DNA of 64,000 nt, taken from assembly GCF_040610475.1 (NCBI RefSeq), contig NZ_JBEXMJ010000010.1, positions 1-64,000 of the forward strand, read 5' to 3'. Of this stretch, positions 27,062-35,597 are shown piece by piece. This stretch comes from Actinopolymorpha sp. NPDC004070. Its GTDB lineage: Bacteria > Actinomycetota > Actinomycetes > Propionibacteriales > Actinopolymorphaceae. Position 1 is the stretch's first letter; the number at the start of each line of letters is the position of its first letter. The notes under the pieces were generated by a model that did no database searches, was not told the DNA's origin, and saw only the letters and a program-made list of their open reading frames with translations. The translations under genes were made by a program, and so were the position numbers.

Positions 27062-28719
27062 AACCCGGGATCGACGCCACCGCGCTCGCGGTGGTCGTGG
27101 TGTTGTTCGTCGCGGTGACGGTGCTCGGGTTCAAGGCCGCCCGGTGGAAGCAGGGCGAGTCCCTGGCCAGCCTGGACGAGTGGGGCCTGGGCGGGCGGCG
27201 GTTCGGTACGTGGGTGACGTGGTTCCTGCTCGGCGGCGACCTCTACACCGCCTACACCTTCGTCGCCGTACCCGCGGTGATGTTCGCCTCCGGCGCACAG
27301 GGCTTCTTCGCGGTGCCGTACACGATCATCGTGTACCCGTTGGTGTTCCTGTTCCTGCCGAGGCTGTGGTCGGTGTCGCACCGCCGCGGCTACGTCACCC
27401 CGGCCGACTTCGTGCAGGGACGCTTCGGCTCGCGCGCCCTCGCCCTGGCGGTCGCCCTCACCGGCATCCTGGCCACAATGCCCTACATCGCCTTGCAGCT
27501 GGTCGGGATCCAGGCCGTGTTCGAGGTGATGGGCCTGGGCGGCTCGGGCAACATCCTGCTCGCCGACGCGCCGCTCTTCCTCGCGTTCGCGGTCCTCGCC
27601 GCCTACACCTACTCCTCCGGGCTGCGCGCACCCGCGCTGATCGCGTTCGTCAAGGACCTCCTGATCTACCTCGTGATCGTGGTGGCCGTCGTCTACATCC
27701 CCACCAGGCTGGGCGGTTGGGGCGGCATCTTCGACGCGGCGGAGAAGAAGTTCGCCGCCGCCGACGGCGCGGGCGGGCATCCGGCGAACTTCTCCTTCGC
27801 GGCCGTCGGCCAGGCCTGGCCGTACGCCACACTGGCGCTGGGTTCGGCGATGGCGCTGTTCATGTACCCTCACGCGATCACCGCCGTCCTGTCGTCGAAG
27901 AACCGTTCCGTGCCGCGTCGCAACGCCGCGATCCTGCCGGCGTACTCCTTCCTGCTCGCGCTGCTCGCGCTGCTCGGCTTCATGGCGATCGCGGCCGGGA
28001 TCAAGCCCGTCGGACTGAACGGCAAGCCCAACGCGCAGTTGTCGGTGCCGATGTTGTTCGACGCGATGTTCCCGAGCTGGTTCGCCGGGGTGGCCTTCGC
28101 CGCGGTCGCGATCGGCGCGCTGGTTCCCGCCGCGATCATGTCCATCGCCGCGGCCAACCTGTGGACCCGCAACGTCTACAAGGCGTTCCTGCGCCCGAGC
28201 GCCAGTCACGCCGCGGAGGCCAGGCAAGCCAAGCTTGTCTCGCTGGTGGTGAAGTTCGGCGCGCTGATCTTCGTGCTGGGCCTGGACAAGAGCTTCGCCA
28301 TCAACCTGCAGTTGCTCGGCGGCATCTGGATCCTGCAGACCTTCCCGGCCATCGTCTTCGGGCTCTACACCCGGTGGTTCCACCGCTGGGGGCTGTTCGC
28401 CGGCTGGGCGGTCGGGATGGCCTACGGCACCTGGACGGCGTACAACATCGCCAACCCGCTCACCGGCGCGCAGCACTTCGGCGGGTCCACGGCGAGCATT
28501 CCGCTGCTGGGCGAGAAGGGCTACGTCGCGATGACGGCGTGGGTGCTCAACGTCGTGGTGACGGTGGTGGTGACGGTGGTCCTGCGGGCGCTGAAGGTCC
28601 CGAACGGACAGGACCAGACCCGGCCCGACGACTATCTCGCCGACGCCGGCGAGCCGGGCGTGCGGGACGTCCTGACCCCGGGCGCGACCGGAAAATCCGG
28701 CGCGGCCGCGGAGGCGTAA
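27058..28719 (+). CDS. Sodium:solute symporter family protein (monocarboxylate-type)
   Basis: 553 aa from ATG 27058, overlapping the DUF3311 stop. About 13 hydrophobic helices are present. The SSS-family landmarks are LASLDEWGLGGRRFGTWVTW at the N-terminus, PADFVQGRFGSRALAL and FMYPHAITAVLSSKNR. The DUF3311 partner and the sequence type fit acetate/pyruvate/propionate-type SSS carriers such as MctC, but the substrate is inferred. A ThDP-enzyme gene follows 39 bp downstream. Confidence 0.9.
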   Translation: MKPGIDATALAVVVVLFVAVTVLGFKAARWKQGESLASLDEWGLGGRRFGTWVTWFLLGGDLYTAYTFVAVPAVMFASGAQGFFAVPYTIIVYPLVFLFLPRLWSVSHRRGYVTPADFVQGRFGSRALALAVALTGILATMPYIALQLVGIQAVFEVMGLGGSGNILLADAPLFLAFAVLAAYTYSSGLRAPALIAFVKDLLIYLVIVVAVVYIPTRLGGWGGIFDAAEKKFAAADGAGGHPANFSFAAVGQAWPYATLALGSAMALFMYPHAITAVLSSKNRSVPRRNAAILPAYSFLLALLALLGFMAIAAGIKPVGLNGKPNAQLSVPMLFDAMFPSWFAGVAFAAVAIGALVPAAIMSIAAANLWTRNVYKAFLRPSASHAAEARQAKLVSLVVKFGALIFVLGLDKSFAINLQLLGGIWILQTFPAIVFGLYTRWFHRWGLFAGWAVGMAYGTWTAYNIANPLTGAQHFGGSTASIPLLGEKGYVAMTAWVLNVVVTVVVTVVLRALKVPNGQDQTRPDDYLADAGEPGVRDVLTPGATGKSGAAAEA

Positions 28720-28758
28720 CCGGGGCGGGTGAGGGATACCGCACGGTAGGTTTCGGAC

Positions 28759-30459
28759 ATGACCGAGATCGAGCAGACCGGCTCGGGGAGCTCGGTGGTG
28801 CGCGAAGGGCACGGCGGCGACCTCGCGGTCGCGGTGGCCCGGGCACATGGTGTCTCCGCGATGTTCACCCTGTCCGGCGCCCACGTCTTCCCGCTCTACG
28901 ACGCGGCCGTCGGTGGCGCCGAGCGGCCCTCCCTTCCCCCGTTGCGCCTGGTCGACGTCCGGCACGAGCAGACCGCGGTGTTCGCCGCCGAGGCGGTCGG
29001 CAAGCTCACCCGCACTCCCGGCCTGGCCGTGGTCACCGCCGGGCCGGGCGTCACGAACGCCGTGAGCGCGGTGACCCAGGCCCACCAGGCGGGGTCGCCG
29101 CTGGTGCTGCTGGGCGGCCGCGCACCCACCCAGCGGTGGGGTGCGGGCAGCCTGCAGGAACTGGACCATCCGCCGCTGCTCGCCCCGGTCACCAAGCTGG
29201 CCGCGACGGTGCCGAAGGTGGACGAGATCGCTCCGGCGGTCGACCAGGCGTTCCGCCTGGCTGGGACCCGGCACCGGGGCCCGGTCTTCCTCGACGTACC
29301 CATGGACCAGCTCTACAGCCGCACCTCCGCGTCCGTGCCCGATGTGGGCGAGACCGACCTCGGCGAGCCGGACGTCGAGGCGGTGGGCGAGATCGCGACG
29401 CTGCTCGCGTCCGCCCAGCGTCCGCTGCTGGTGCTCGGCTCCGACGTCTACCTGGATCGGGCCGACTGCGCCGCCCGCACGCTGGTCGAGGAGCTCGAGC
29501 TACCGGTCGTCGCCAACGGCATGGGGCGCGGGATCTTCCCGTCCGGGCACCCGCAGCTGGTCTCCCGGGCCCGCTCGACCGCCGTCGGACGCTGCGACCT
29601 GGCCATCGTGGTGGGTACGCCGCTGGACTTCCGGCTGGCGTACGGCTCGTTCGGTGGCCGCGACGGCGCGCCGTCGGCGAAGGTCGTGCACATCGTCGAC
29701 GCACCGGACCAGCTGGCCCGGCACGTCCCTCTCGCGGCCGCCGCGGCCGGGCCGTTGCGCGTCACGCTGGCCACCCTGGCCACGGCGTGGGAGCAGGTGC
29801 TGCGGCGCCCCGGCTGGACGGCCTGGGCCGCGGAGCTGCGGGCGAGCGACCAGGCCGCGCGGGCCCGTGACCTCGCGCTGCTGGCCGCCGACAGTGACCC
29901 GATCCACCCGGCCCGCATCTACGGCGAGCTGCGCCGCCTGCTGGCCGAGGACGCCGTGGTGATCGGTGATGGCGGCGACTTCGTGTCGTTCGCCGGAAAG
30001 TACGTCGAGCCGGCCCGCCCCGGCTGCTGGCTGGACCCCGGGCCGTTCGGCTGCCTCGGTGCGGGCCTCGGCGCGGCGATCGCCGCCCGGGTGAGCCGAC
30101 CGTCCTCGCAGGTCGTGCTGCTGCTCGGGGACGGTGCCGCCGGGATGTCGCTGCTCGACGTCGACACGCTGGTGCGGCACCGGCTGCCGGTGGTGATGGT
30201 CGTCGGCAACAACAGTTGCTGGGGGTTGGAGAAGCACCCCATGCGGATGCTGTACGGCTACGACGTCGCCACCGACCTGGCGCCGGCCACCAGGTACGAC
30301 GAGGTGGTACGCGCCCTGGGCGGAGCCGGCGAGACGGTCACCCGCCCGGACGGCATCGGGCCGGCGCTGCGGCGAGCGTTCGACTCGGAGGTGCCGTACC
30401 TCCTCAACGTCCTCACCGACCCGGAGATCCCCTACCCCAGGGCCACCTTCGGCGTCTGA
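28759..30459 (+). CDS. ThDP-binding enzyme, acetolactate synthase-like
   Basis: 566 aa with the three-domain layout of the POX/AHAS family. The N-terminal PYR domain has the activating Glu in VRHEQTAVFAAEAVGKLTR and the TAGPGVTNAVSAV loop; a central FAD/NAD-like domain follows. The PP domain carries the ThDP motif GDGAAGMSLLDVDTLVRH...VVGNNS. It lacks an adjacent ilvN regulatory subunit, so it is more likely a catabolic or 2-hydroxyacyl-lyase-type member than biosynthetic AHAS. Substrates are unknown. It may be co-transcribed with the symporter. Confidence 0.85.
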   Translation: MTEIEQTGSGSSVVREGHGGDLAVAVARAHGVSAMFTLSGAHVFPLYDAAVGGAERPSLPPLRLVDVRHEQTAVFAAEAVGKLTRTPGLAVVTAGPGVTNAVSAVTQAHQAGSPLVLLGGRAPTQRWGAGSLQELDHPPLLAPVTKLAATVPKVDEIAPAVDQAFRLAGTRHRGPVFLDVPMDQLYSRTSASVPDVGETDLGEPDVEAVGEIATLLASAQRPLLVLGSDVYLDRADCAARTLVEELELPVVANGMGRGIFPSGHPQLVSRARSTAVGRCDLAIVVGTPLDFRLAYGSFGGRDGAPSAKVVHIVDAPDQLARHVPLAAAAAGPLRVTLATLATAWEQVLRRPGWTAWAAELRASDQAARARDLALLAADSDPIHPARIYGELRRLLAEDAVVIGDGGDFVSFAGKYVEPARPGCWLDPGPFGCLGAGLGAAIAARVSRPSSQVVLLLGDGAAGMSLLDVDTLVRHRLPVVMVVGNNSCWGLEKHPMRMLYGYDVATDLAPATRYDEVVRALGGAGETVTRPDGIGPALRRAFDSEVPYLLNVLTDPEIPYPRATFGV

Positions 30460-30467
30460 GGTGCGCA

Positions 30468-30487
30468 CGGCGGGCCGGACCCCGCCG
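30468..30487 (+). terminator. Putative terminator after the ThDP-enzyme gene
   Basis: CGGCGGG (30468-30474) and CCCGCCG (30481-30487) form a 7-bp stem with a 6-nt loop, 9 bp past the stop. Confidence 0.45.
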
Positions 30488-30530
30488 GTCTGCCCGTCCG
30501 GCTGTCGGCGGCCTCGGCTATAACGGGCGG

Positions 30531-31517
30531 ATGCTGGTCCGCGACGTCCGCCCGAGCGAGTACGCAGCCGTGAGCCGCCTGCTGGGCGAGGTCTACGGCG
30601 GCGAGAGCCTCGTCCACCCCAACTACCTCCCGGCACTGGACGACACCCGGCGCCGAGCGGAGGATCCGGCGACCGACGTGGTCGTCGCGGTCGACGAAGG
30701 CCGGCTGGTCGGCACCGCCACGCTCACCCTGCCCGGGACGCGCTGGACCGAGGATCCGCCGCGGGAGGCGATGCTGCGGATGCTGGCGGTCGCTCCTGAC
30801 GCGCGGCGAGGCGGCGTCGGCACCGCGCTGGTCGAGGAGTGCGCCGCGCGGGCCCGGCTGGCCGGGGAGACCACCTTCGCGCTGACGACCACCGACTCCA
30901 TGGTCGATGCTCACCGCCGTTATCAACGCCTCGGCTTCGTCCGCGTTCCCGAACGCGACTGGGTGACCGACTCCGGTGAGCACCTGCGCGCATACGTCCG
31001 CTCGCTGCCGCCCGCGCCGGTGATCCGGGAGGCGCGTCCGGAGGAGTACGCCGCGGCCGGGCAGGTGACGCTCGCGGCCTACCGGCAGGACGGCCTGCTG
31101 GCCGGCACCGACGACTACGCCGAGACGCTGCTCGACACCAAGCGGCGGGCCGTCGAGGCAGCCCTGCTGGTGGCTGTCGACGAGGCCGGCACGGAGACCG
31201 AGGCCCCGGTGCTGGGCACGGTGACCTACTGCCCGCCCGGGTCGCCCTACCAGGAGCTGAGCGGCCCGGGCGAGGGAGAGTTCCGGATGCTCGCGGTGGC
31301 GCCGGCCGCCCGGGGCCGGGGCATCGGTGCGCTCCTCGTCCGCGCCATGCTGCGGCAGGCGCGCGCGGACGGCCACCACGCCGTGGTGCTGTCGACGACG
31401 ACGGTGGGGCACCGGTCGCACCGGCTGTACGAACGCCTCGGCTTCGGACGGGTGCCCGACCGCGACTGGCAGCCCGTGCCGGGTGTCACCCTGCTGGCCT
31501 ACCGCCGCGAGATCTGA
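30531..31517 (+). CDS. Tandem GNAT-domain N-acetyltransferase
   Basis: 328 aa from ATG 30531, preceded closely by a TATAAC -10-like element. Two GNAT modules lie in tandem, each with the acetyl-CoA loop (first MLRMLAVAPDARRGGVGTALVEE, second FRMLAVAPAARGRGIGALLVRA) and a matching RRYQRLGFVRVPERDW / HRLYERLGFGRVPDRDW end, indicating internal duplication. The acceptor substrate is unknown. Confidence 0.9.
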   Translation: MLVRDVRPSEYAAVSRLLGEVYGGESLVHPNYLPALDDTRRRAEDPATDVVVAVDEGRLVGTATLTLPGTRWTEDPPREAMLRMLAVAPDARRGGVGTALVEECAARARLAGETTFALTTTDSMVDAHRRYQRLGFVRVPERDWVTDSGEHLRAYVRSLPPAPVIREARPEEYAAAGQVTLAAYRQDGLLAGTDDYAETLLDTKRRAVEAALLVAVDEAGTETEAPVLGTVTYCPPGSPYQELSGPGEGEFRMLAVAPAARGRGIGALLVRAMLRQARADGHHAVVLSTTTVGHRSHRLYERLGFGRVPDRDWQPVPGVTLLAYRREI

Positions 31518-31589
31518 CCCGACCCGCGCCCCTGCGCGTCCTGGGTGCCAGGGACGTGGGTCCGGAGCTCAGGCGAGCTCACGGGAGGT

Positions 31590-31805
31590 TCAGTCGAGTA
31601 CGACGAGGACGTCGCCTTCCTGGACCACCTCGCCGGGCTTCACCGTCACCTCGCGGACCCGGCCGGCGTGCTCGGCGAGGACGGGAATCTCCATCTTCAT
31701 CGACTCCAGCACCAGCAGCATCTGCCCCGCCTGCACGGGGTCGCCCGACTGCACCGCGACCTCGAAGACGTTGGCGACCATCTCCGCCCTGACCTGCTCG
31801 GCCAC
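31590..31805 (-). CDS. Biotinylated carrier protein (BLP/TB7.3-like)
   Basis: 71 aa from GTG 31805, which has AAGGAGAGG upstream; this gives the same length as M. tuberculosis TB7.3. A biotin-accepting lysine is in LESMKMEIP at mid-protein, within a compact biotinyl/lipoyl domain (PVLAEHAGRVREVTVKPGE). It is a small free-standing biotin carrier of uncertain partner. In mycobacteria the orthologue lies next to rshA-sigH; here two HD-domain genes and bL37 intervene. Confidence 0.9.
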   Translation of the reverse strand: MAEQVRAEMVANVFEVAVQSGDPVQAGQMLLVLESMKMEIPVLAEHAGRVREVTVKPGEVVQEGDVLVVLD

Positions 31806-31896
31806 AGCCTCTCCTTCCCCTGGACCGCCCGCCATCCAACCACGCCGGGCACGGCCGCAGCGTTGGTCCGGCGTCCGCCACGCCGTCAGTGCGGGG

Positions 31897-33198
31897 TCAG
31901 CGTGGGGCCGGCGTCACCCGGTCGAGGACTCTCGCCAGCGAGGCGACGACCCGCGGGTCGTACTCGTAGGCCATCCCGAGCCGAAGGCCTTCCAGGGCCT
32001 CCAGCCGGGCGTCCTCGCTGGTGGCCCGGCCCACCATGTCGTCGTAGGCGTTGACCACCTTGATGATCCGGCTCTCCTGCGGCACGGTCGGGTCGTCGGG
32101 CAGGTGCGGGCGGCGGTACGGCTCGGACTGCGCCTCCACCACCTCCGCGACGTCCTCCAGGACGCCTGCCTGGCGGACGACCTGCGCACCGAACGTCGCG
32201 ATCCGCCGGCGCTCGTCCGGGGTCACCAGCACGGTCGCGCCGCCGGGGATGGCGTCGGTGAGGGAGAGCTGACCGAGGTCGTGCATCAGCCCGGCGTACT
32301 GCAGCACCCGCATCCGGCGTTCGGGCAGGCCGAGGTCGCGGCCGATGGCGAGAGCGAGGTCGGTGACCCGGCGGGCGTGGCCGGTGTCGGTGTAGCCGCC
32401 GACCTCGGTGGCCCGGGACAGCGCCTGGATGGTCTGCACCTGCGTACGTCTGATCGCGGCGTACCGGCGGTAGGACAGCTGGGCCAGCAGCAGCGGGATG
32501 GTCACCAGCGGCAGGCCCCACAGGCCGACCTCCCAGGTGGCCAGGGGGATGAGCACCCCGGTGGAGGCGATCGCCGCGCCGATGCCGAAGAACGCGCCGA
32601 GTTCGTTGCGCAGCAGTGCCCGGAACGGTCCCCACTGCTGGCTGGCCGCGACCCCGGCGGCCAGTACCGCCTCCAGGGGCCAGGCGACCAGGCCGACGAC
32701 CACCGTGAGCAGGACGTAGTCGGAGGGGACGTGGCTGTCGAACGCGGCGAACAGGTCCTCGTCCAGGACCAGTGGGCGGAAGAGCAGGGCGACACCGGCC
32801 ACGACTATCACCCGCCGGGCGATGCCCTCCAGCTCCGCCGACCGGCCGGCGAGCACGTGCGGAAGCGCGCCGGCGAGCATTCCGCCGGAGGTCACCGCGA
32901 CCGTCTGCAGGATCGAGTGGGACGCTCGTCCCTCGGTGGGCAGGTGACTGAGCAGGGCGTAGCCCAGTGCCGTGGCCAGCCCGATCGGCGCCTGCACCCG
33001 GTCGTCGGGCAGTCGCAGCCGCACCATCTCCCCCACCGCGACGAGGCACCCGAACACGCCTGCCACAGCTGGCGCCGCGACGCCGCGCACGGCCGTCTCG
33101 ACGACGGCGACCAGCACCAGGACGCCGGCGCACACCGCCAGCAGGACCGAGCCGTCCAGTCGCGGGTGGGATCGGTACGGCGACAGCGTGCCGCTCAC
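31897..33198 (-). CDS. Membrane HD-domain protein with degenerate HD-GYP motif
   Basis: 433 aa. The N-terminal half has about seven or eight transmembrane segments. The C-terminal HD domain keeps GHARRVTDLALAIG and the metal-binding HD of GLMHDLGQLSL. The HD-GYP signature HHExxDGxGYP is replaced by EAQSEPYRRPHLPDDP, so c-di-GMP hydrolysis is doubtful. The GTG start at 33198 overlaps the stop of the canonical HD-GYP gene (GTGA). The two proteins share topology and probably arose by duplication; this one may act as a regulatory partner. Confidence 0.85.
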   Translation of the reverse strand: MSGTLSPYRSHPRLDGSVLLAVCAGVLVLVAVVETAVRGVAAPAVAGVFGCLVAVGEMVRLRLPDDRVQAPIGLATALGYALLSHLPTEGRASHSILQTVAVTSGGMLAGALPHVLAGRSAELEGIARRVIVVAGVALLFRPLVLDEDLFAAFDSHVPSDYVLLTVVVGLVAWPLEAVLAAGVAASQQWGPFRALLRNELGAFFGIGAAIASTGVLIPLATWEVGLWGLPLVTIPLLLAQLSYRRYAAIRRTQVQTIQALSRATEVGGYTDTGHARRVTDLALAIGRDLGLPERRMRVLQYAGLMHDLGQLSLTDAIPGGATVLVTPDERRRIATFGAQVVRQAGVLEDVAEVVEAQSEPYRRPHLPDDPTVPQESRIIKVVNAYDDMVGRATSEDARLEALEGLRLGMAYEYDPRVVASLARVLDRVTPAPR

Positions 33199-34538
33199 GA
33201 GTTCGCCTCGGCCGAGCCCTCGACCTGGGGCGGGTGCACCGGGTCGTCGTGGTCGAAGACGACCTTCTGCTCCGCCCGCGGGACCGGCTGCACCGGCTGC
33301 ACGGGCGCGGCCTGCCAGCCCTCGCGTTCGACGGCGGTGACGAACTCGTCGACCAGCTCGGGGTCGAAGTGGCTTCCGCGGCAGCGCTGAAGCTCCTCCA
33401 GTGCTTCCGCGACCGGGCGGGCCGCGCGGTAGGAGCGCACGCTGGTCATACAGTCGAAGGCGTCGGAGATCGACAACACCCGGGCGAAGACCGGGATGTC
33501 ACAGGCGCGCAGCCCGGAGGGGTAGCCGGTGCCGTCGTAGCGCTCGTGGTGGTGCATGATCCCGGCCCGGGCGTCCTCCAGGAACGCGATGTCGCCGACC
33601 ACCTCGACGCCGTGCAGCGGGTGCTGTTTGATGGCCTCGAACTCCTCCTCGGTGAGCCGGCCGTCCTTCTGCAGAACCCGGGTCGGCACGCCGATCTTGC
33701 CGACGTCGTGCAGCAGACCGGCCTCGGCGACGGCGTCCAGACGGTCACCGTCCCAGCCGATCTGGCTCCCGAGCATGCGCGCGGCCCGGGCAACCCGTTC
33801 ACCGTGGCCGCGGGTGTAGAGGTCCTTGGTCTCGATGGCCTGGGCGAGCGCCTGCAGCGTGGACTGGTGGGACTTCTGCTCCGCGGCGTACTGCGCGAAC
33901 GCCCACCGCGCGACCAGCAACGGAACCAGCAGCAGCAGACCGGCGAACGGCCCGAGCTGGCCGAGCCACAGCACGGCGAGCAGCAGGCCGAGGTAGGAAT
34001 AGCCGAGGAAGGAGAGGAAGACCTCGAAGAAGTTGGTCCGGATGCCGCGCACCGGGGCCCGGCCCCCGTCGAGCCAGAGGACCCCGATCAACAGTGCGGC
34101 GTTCGCCACGTGCCAGGCGATGATCGCCACGGTCATGGGAAGCAGGATCTGCGGGAACGAGCCGCGGGCCAGCGCGCCGACCTCGCCGCCGAGTGCGACG
34201 TAGGCGGCGCCGCCGATGAACGTGCAGACGACGTTCTGGGCGACGTTGTAGGCCCGTTTGTAGAAAGAGGTCTGTTGCCTGGTGGCGAACAACGCGCCGA
34301 TCAGCGCGGGTGCGCCCCACATCCCGAGCACCGGGTACGTCGCCACCGCCACCACCGACGTGAGGGACACGTCGACGTTACGGCCGAGCGGTGCCTTCAG
34401 CTGCACACTCAGGAGAACCAGGGCGGCGAACCACGCGATGTCGGTCGGCCGCGAGACGTTGACGATCGACACGACCGAGACCGAGGCAGCGACCACGCAC
34501 AGCCCCAGAACGTAAGCCCGGGTGGACCGACTCGGCAT
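33195..34538 (-). CDS. Membrane HD-GYP domain protein, putative c-di-GMP phosphodiesterase
   Basis: 447 aa with an N-terminal bundle of about seven or eight membrane helices and a complete HD-GYP domain. Diagnostic residues are GHGERVARAARMLG, LLHDVGKIGVP (HD and K), HPLHGVEVV, and MHHHERYDGTGYPSGL (HHExxDGxGYP). It should hydrolyse c-di-GMP (or a related dinucleotide) at the membrane in response to a signal sensed by the membrane domain. It is co-translated with the degenerate paralogue and preceded by two tiny peptide genes. Confidence 0.92.
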   Translation of the reverse strand: MPSRSTRAYVLGLCVVAASVSVVSIVNVSRPTDIAWFAALVLLSVQLKAPLGRNVDVSLTSVVAVATYPVLGMWGAPALIGALFATRQQTSFYKRAYNVAQNVVCTFIGGAAYVALGGEVGALARGSFPQILLPMTVAIIAWHVANAALLIGVLWLDGGRAPVRGIRTNFFEVFLSFLGYSYLGLLLAVLWLGQLGPFAGLLLLVPLLVARWAFAQYAAEQKSHQSTLQALAQAIETKDLYTRGHGERVARAARMLGSQIGWDGDRLDAVAEAGLLHDVGKIGVPTRVLQKDGRLTEEEFEAIKQHPLHGVEVVGDIAFLEDARAGIMHHHERYDGTGYPSGLRACDIPVFARVLSISDAFDCMTSVRSYRAARPVAEALEELQRCRGSHFDPELVDEFVTAVEREGWQAAPVQPVQPVPRAEQKVVFDHDDPVHPPQVEGSAEANS

Positions 34539-34595
34539 GGATGACCACTCTTCCTGACCGGCTGCGGTGCAGCTTAGTCGTAGTGGCGCCCATGC

Positions 34596-34655
34596 TCACG
34601 CCCACTCCCAGCCGCCGCGAAGCACGTCGCGCCGCCGCGCACCGGTCGCACTCAT
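34596..34655 (-). CDS. Micropeptide A, 19 aa, C-terminal GWEWA
   Basis: Peptide MSATGARRRDVLRGGWEWA. The ATG at 34655 follows a near-perfect ribosome site (GGGAGGAGGGG, 5 bp before the ATG). The stop lies 57 bp upstream of the HD-GYP start on the same strand. A second tiny frame 180 bp upstream encodes a peptide with the same GWEW ending, also behind a good ribosome site. That recurrence is the main argument that these are genes. The role is unknown: candidate leader peptide (two Trp codons at the end), signalling peptide, or RiPP precursor. Confidence 0.55.
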   Translation of the reverse strand: MSATGARRRDVLRGGWEWA

Positions 34656-34833
34656 GTTGTCCCCTCCTCCCAAGTATCGGCACAGCTTCTGGGCCTGTCT
34701 CCCGCAATTCACCGGCAACCATCCCGGTGGTCTCGTGGTGGTACCTGGTCGCGTCCTCGGACGTGGTGGTGGACGGGGGGCATGGACGGGCACGTGGGTC
34801 TCCCATGGCCGAGGTGCTCGGCCGGGTCCACGG

Positions 34834-34890
34834 TCAGCTCCACTCCCAGCCGCGCCTGGCGGCGGGTGTGCTGGTGCGAACGCCGTTCAT
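34834..34890 (-). CDS. Micropeptide B, 18 aa, C-terminal GWEWS
   Basis: Peptide MNGVRTSTPAARRGWEWS. The ATG at 34890 follows GGAAGGAAGGC. It shares the basic stretch and terminal GWEW with micropeptide A; the shared nucleotides are GGCTGGGAGTGG. It is the first reading unit after the dyad-rich region at 35006-35132 and would be the promoter-proximal product of the HD-GYP operon if transcribed together. No maturation enzyme is adjacent. Confidence 0.5.
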   Translation of the reverse strand: MNGVRTSTPAARRGWEWS

Positions 34891-35005
34891 AAGCCTGCCT
34901 TCCTTCCAGTGATGACGGGGGTGGAATCGACAAGGACCGGGGAAGTCAACACGGAGAGCTACATCGGAGGGAGGTGTTTCCTGGCCCCGATGATCACTTT
35001 CTGCT

Positions 35006-35114
35006 ACCGAGGTATCACCTCGGTCGCGGCTCCGTTGGTTGCTCGTGACCCGGCGGTGACGAGTCAACGGAAAAAGATCAGCGCGGTCAACTCCGTACCG
35101 AGGTGATAACTCCG
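35006..35114. promoter_or_regulatory. Two copies of an ACCGAGGT-N3-ACCTCGGT-type dyad
   Basis: Copy 1, 35006-35024: ACCGAGGTATCACCTCGGT, perfect 8-bp arms around ATC. Copy 2 starts at 35097: ACCGAGGTGATAACTCCG. It reproduces the opposite strand of copy 1 for 12 contiguous bases (ACCGAGGTGATA) and 16 of 19 overall. The copies start 91 bp apart. They look like operators of one regulator acting on the leftward micropeptide/HD-GYP unit, the rightward bL37, or both. Confidence 0.6.
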
Positions 35115-35115
35115 A

Positions 35116-35132
35116 AGAGTAGCGACTACTCT
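35116..35132. promoter_or_regulatory. Inverted repeat AGAGTAG-CGA-CTACTCT
   Basis: Perfect 7-bp arms around CGA, 2 bp past the second ACCGAGGT dyad. It may be an independent binding site or a small hairpin. Confidence 0.5.
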
Positions 35133-35597
35133 CAGTGAGTACCGGCGGGTAGGTGTTTGACCGCAGAAGCTCCCAAAGCGTACGAACCAAGGGAGATTCG
35201 GTTACCCGTCGTTCATATGGTCAGACCGAGAATCCGGCAGATCGACCACCGGAAGTCACACAGAGTCAACGGTCCCACTGGGCGCGCGCAGGTGCCGACG
35301 AGCTCGCGGAGGGCCGGCGTTCAGCCGCCCGTCGGCGTGGTCAGCACTGCACCACGGGCTGACCGAACGATGATCACATGACGTGACCGTCCGCTGAAGA
35401 TTCTCCATCCAGCGAGCAGCCTTGGTCACAAAAGTTTTCTACGCAGAGTCACAGGTTTTTTGGGTACGCGCACCCTCGCGCCGGTGCCTCAGCCAGGACG
35501 CCCTGCCGACGCGGATCCGAGGTCGTGGGAAGATGCCCGGGCGTGCGAACGCATCGGCGCACCGTACGCGACACATGGACCACGAGAGGGTGACGAG

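Larger units (their letters stand above)
34891..35597. other. Gene-free, relatively A+T-rich control region
   Basis: 707 bp between micropeptide B (leftward) and bL37 (rightward). It is clearly less G+C-rich than surrounding genes, and the frames crossing it look non-coding. It contains two copies of a 19-bp dyad, a further inverted repeat, and a run TCACAGGTTTTTTGGGTACG near 35450 that may belong to the bL37 promoter. Both divergent promoters must lie here. Confidence 0.6.

Noticed and set aside
26935..29274. 779-codon frame antisense to the symporter and ThDP-enzyme genes
   Set aside because: Covers two convincing genes and is rich in His/Arg/Gly/Glu without domains; shadow of G+C-rich third positions.
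34567..35106. 179-codon + strand frame across the HD-GYP upstream region
   Set aside because: Composition is not coding-like, it ignores the micropeptide ribosome sites on the other strand, and it covers the dyad region.
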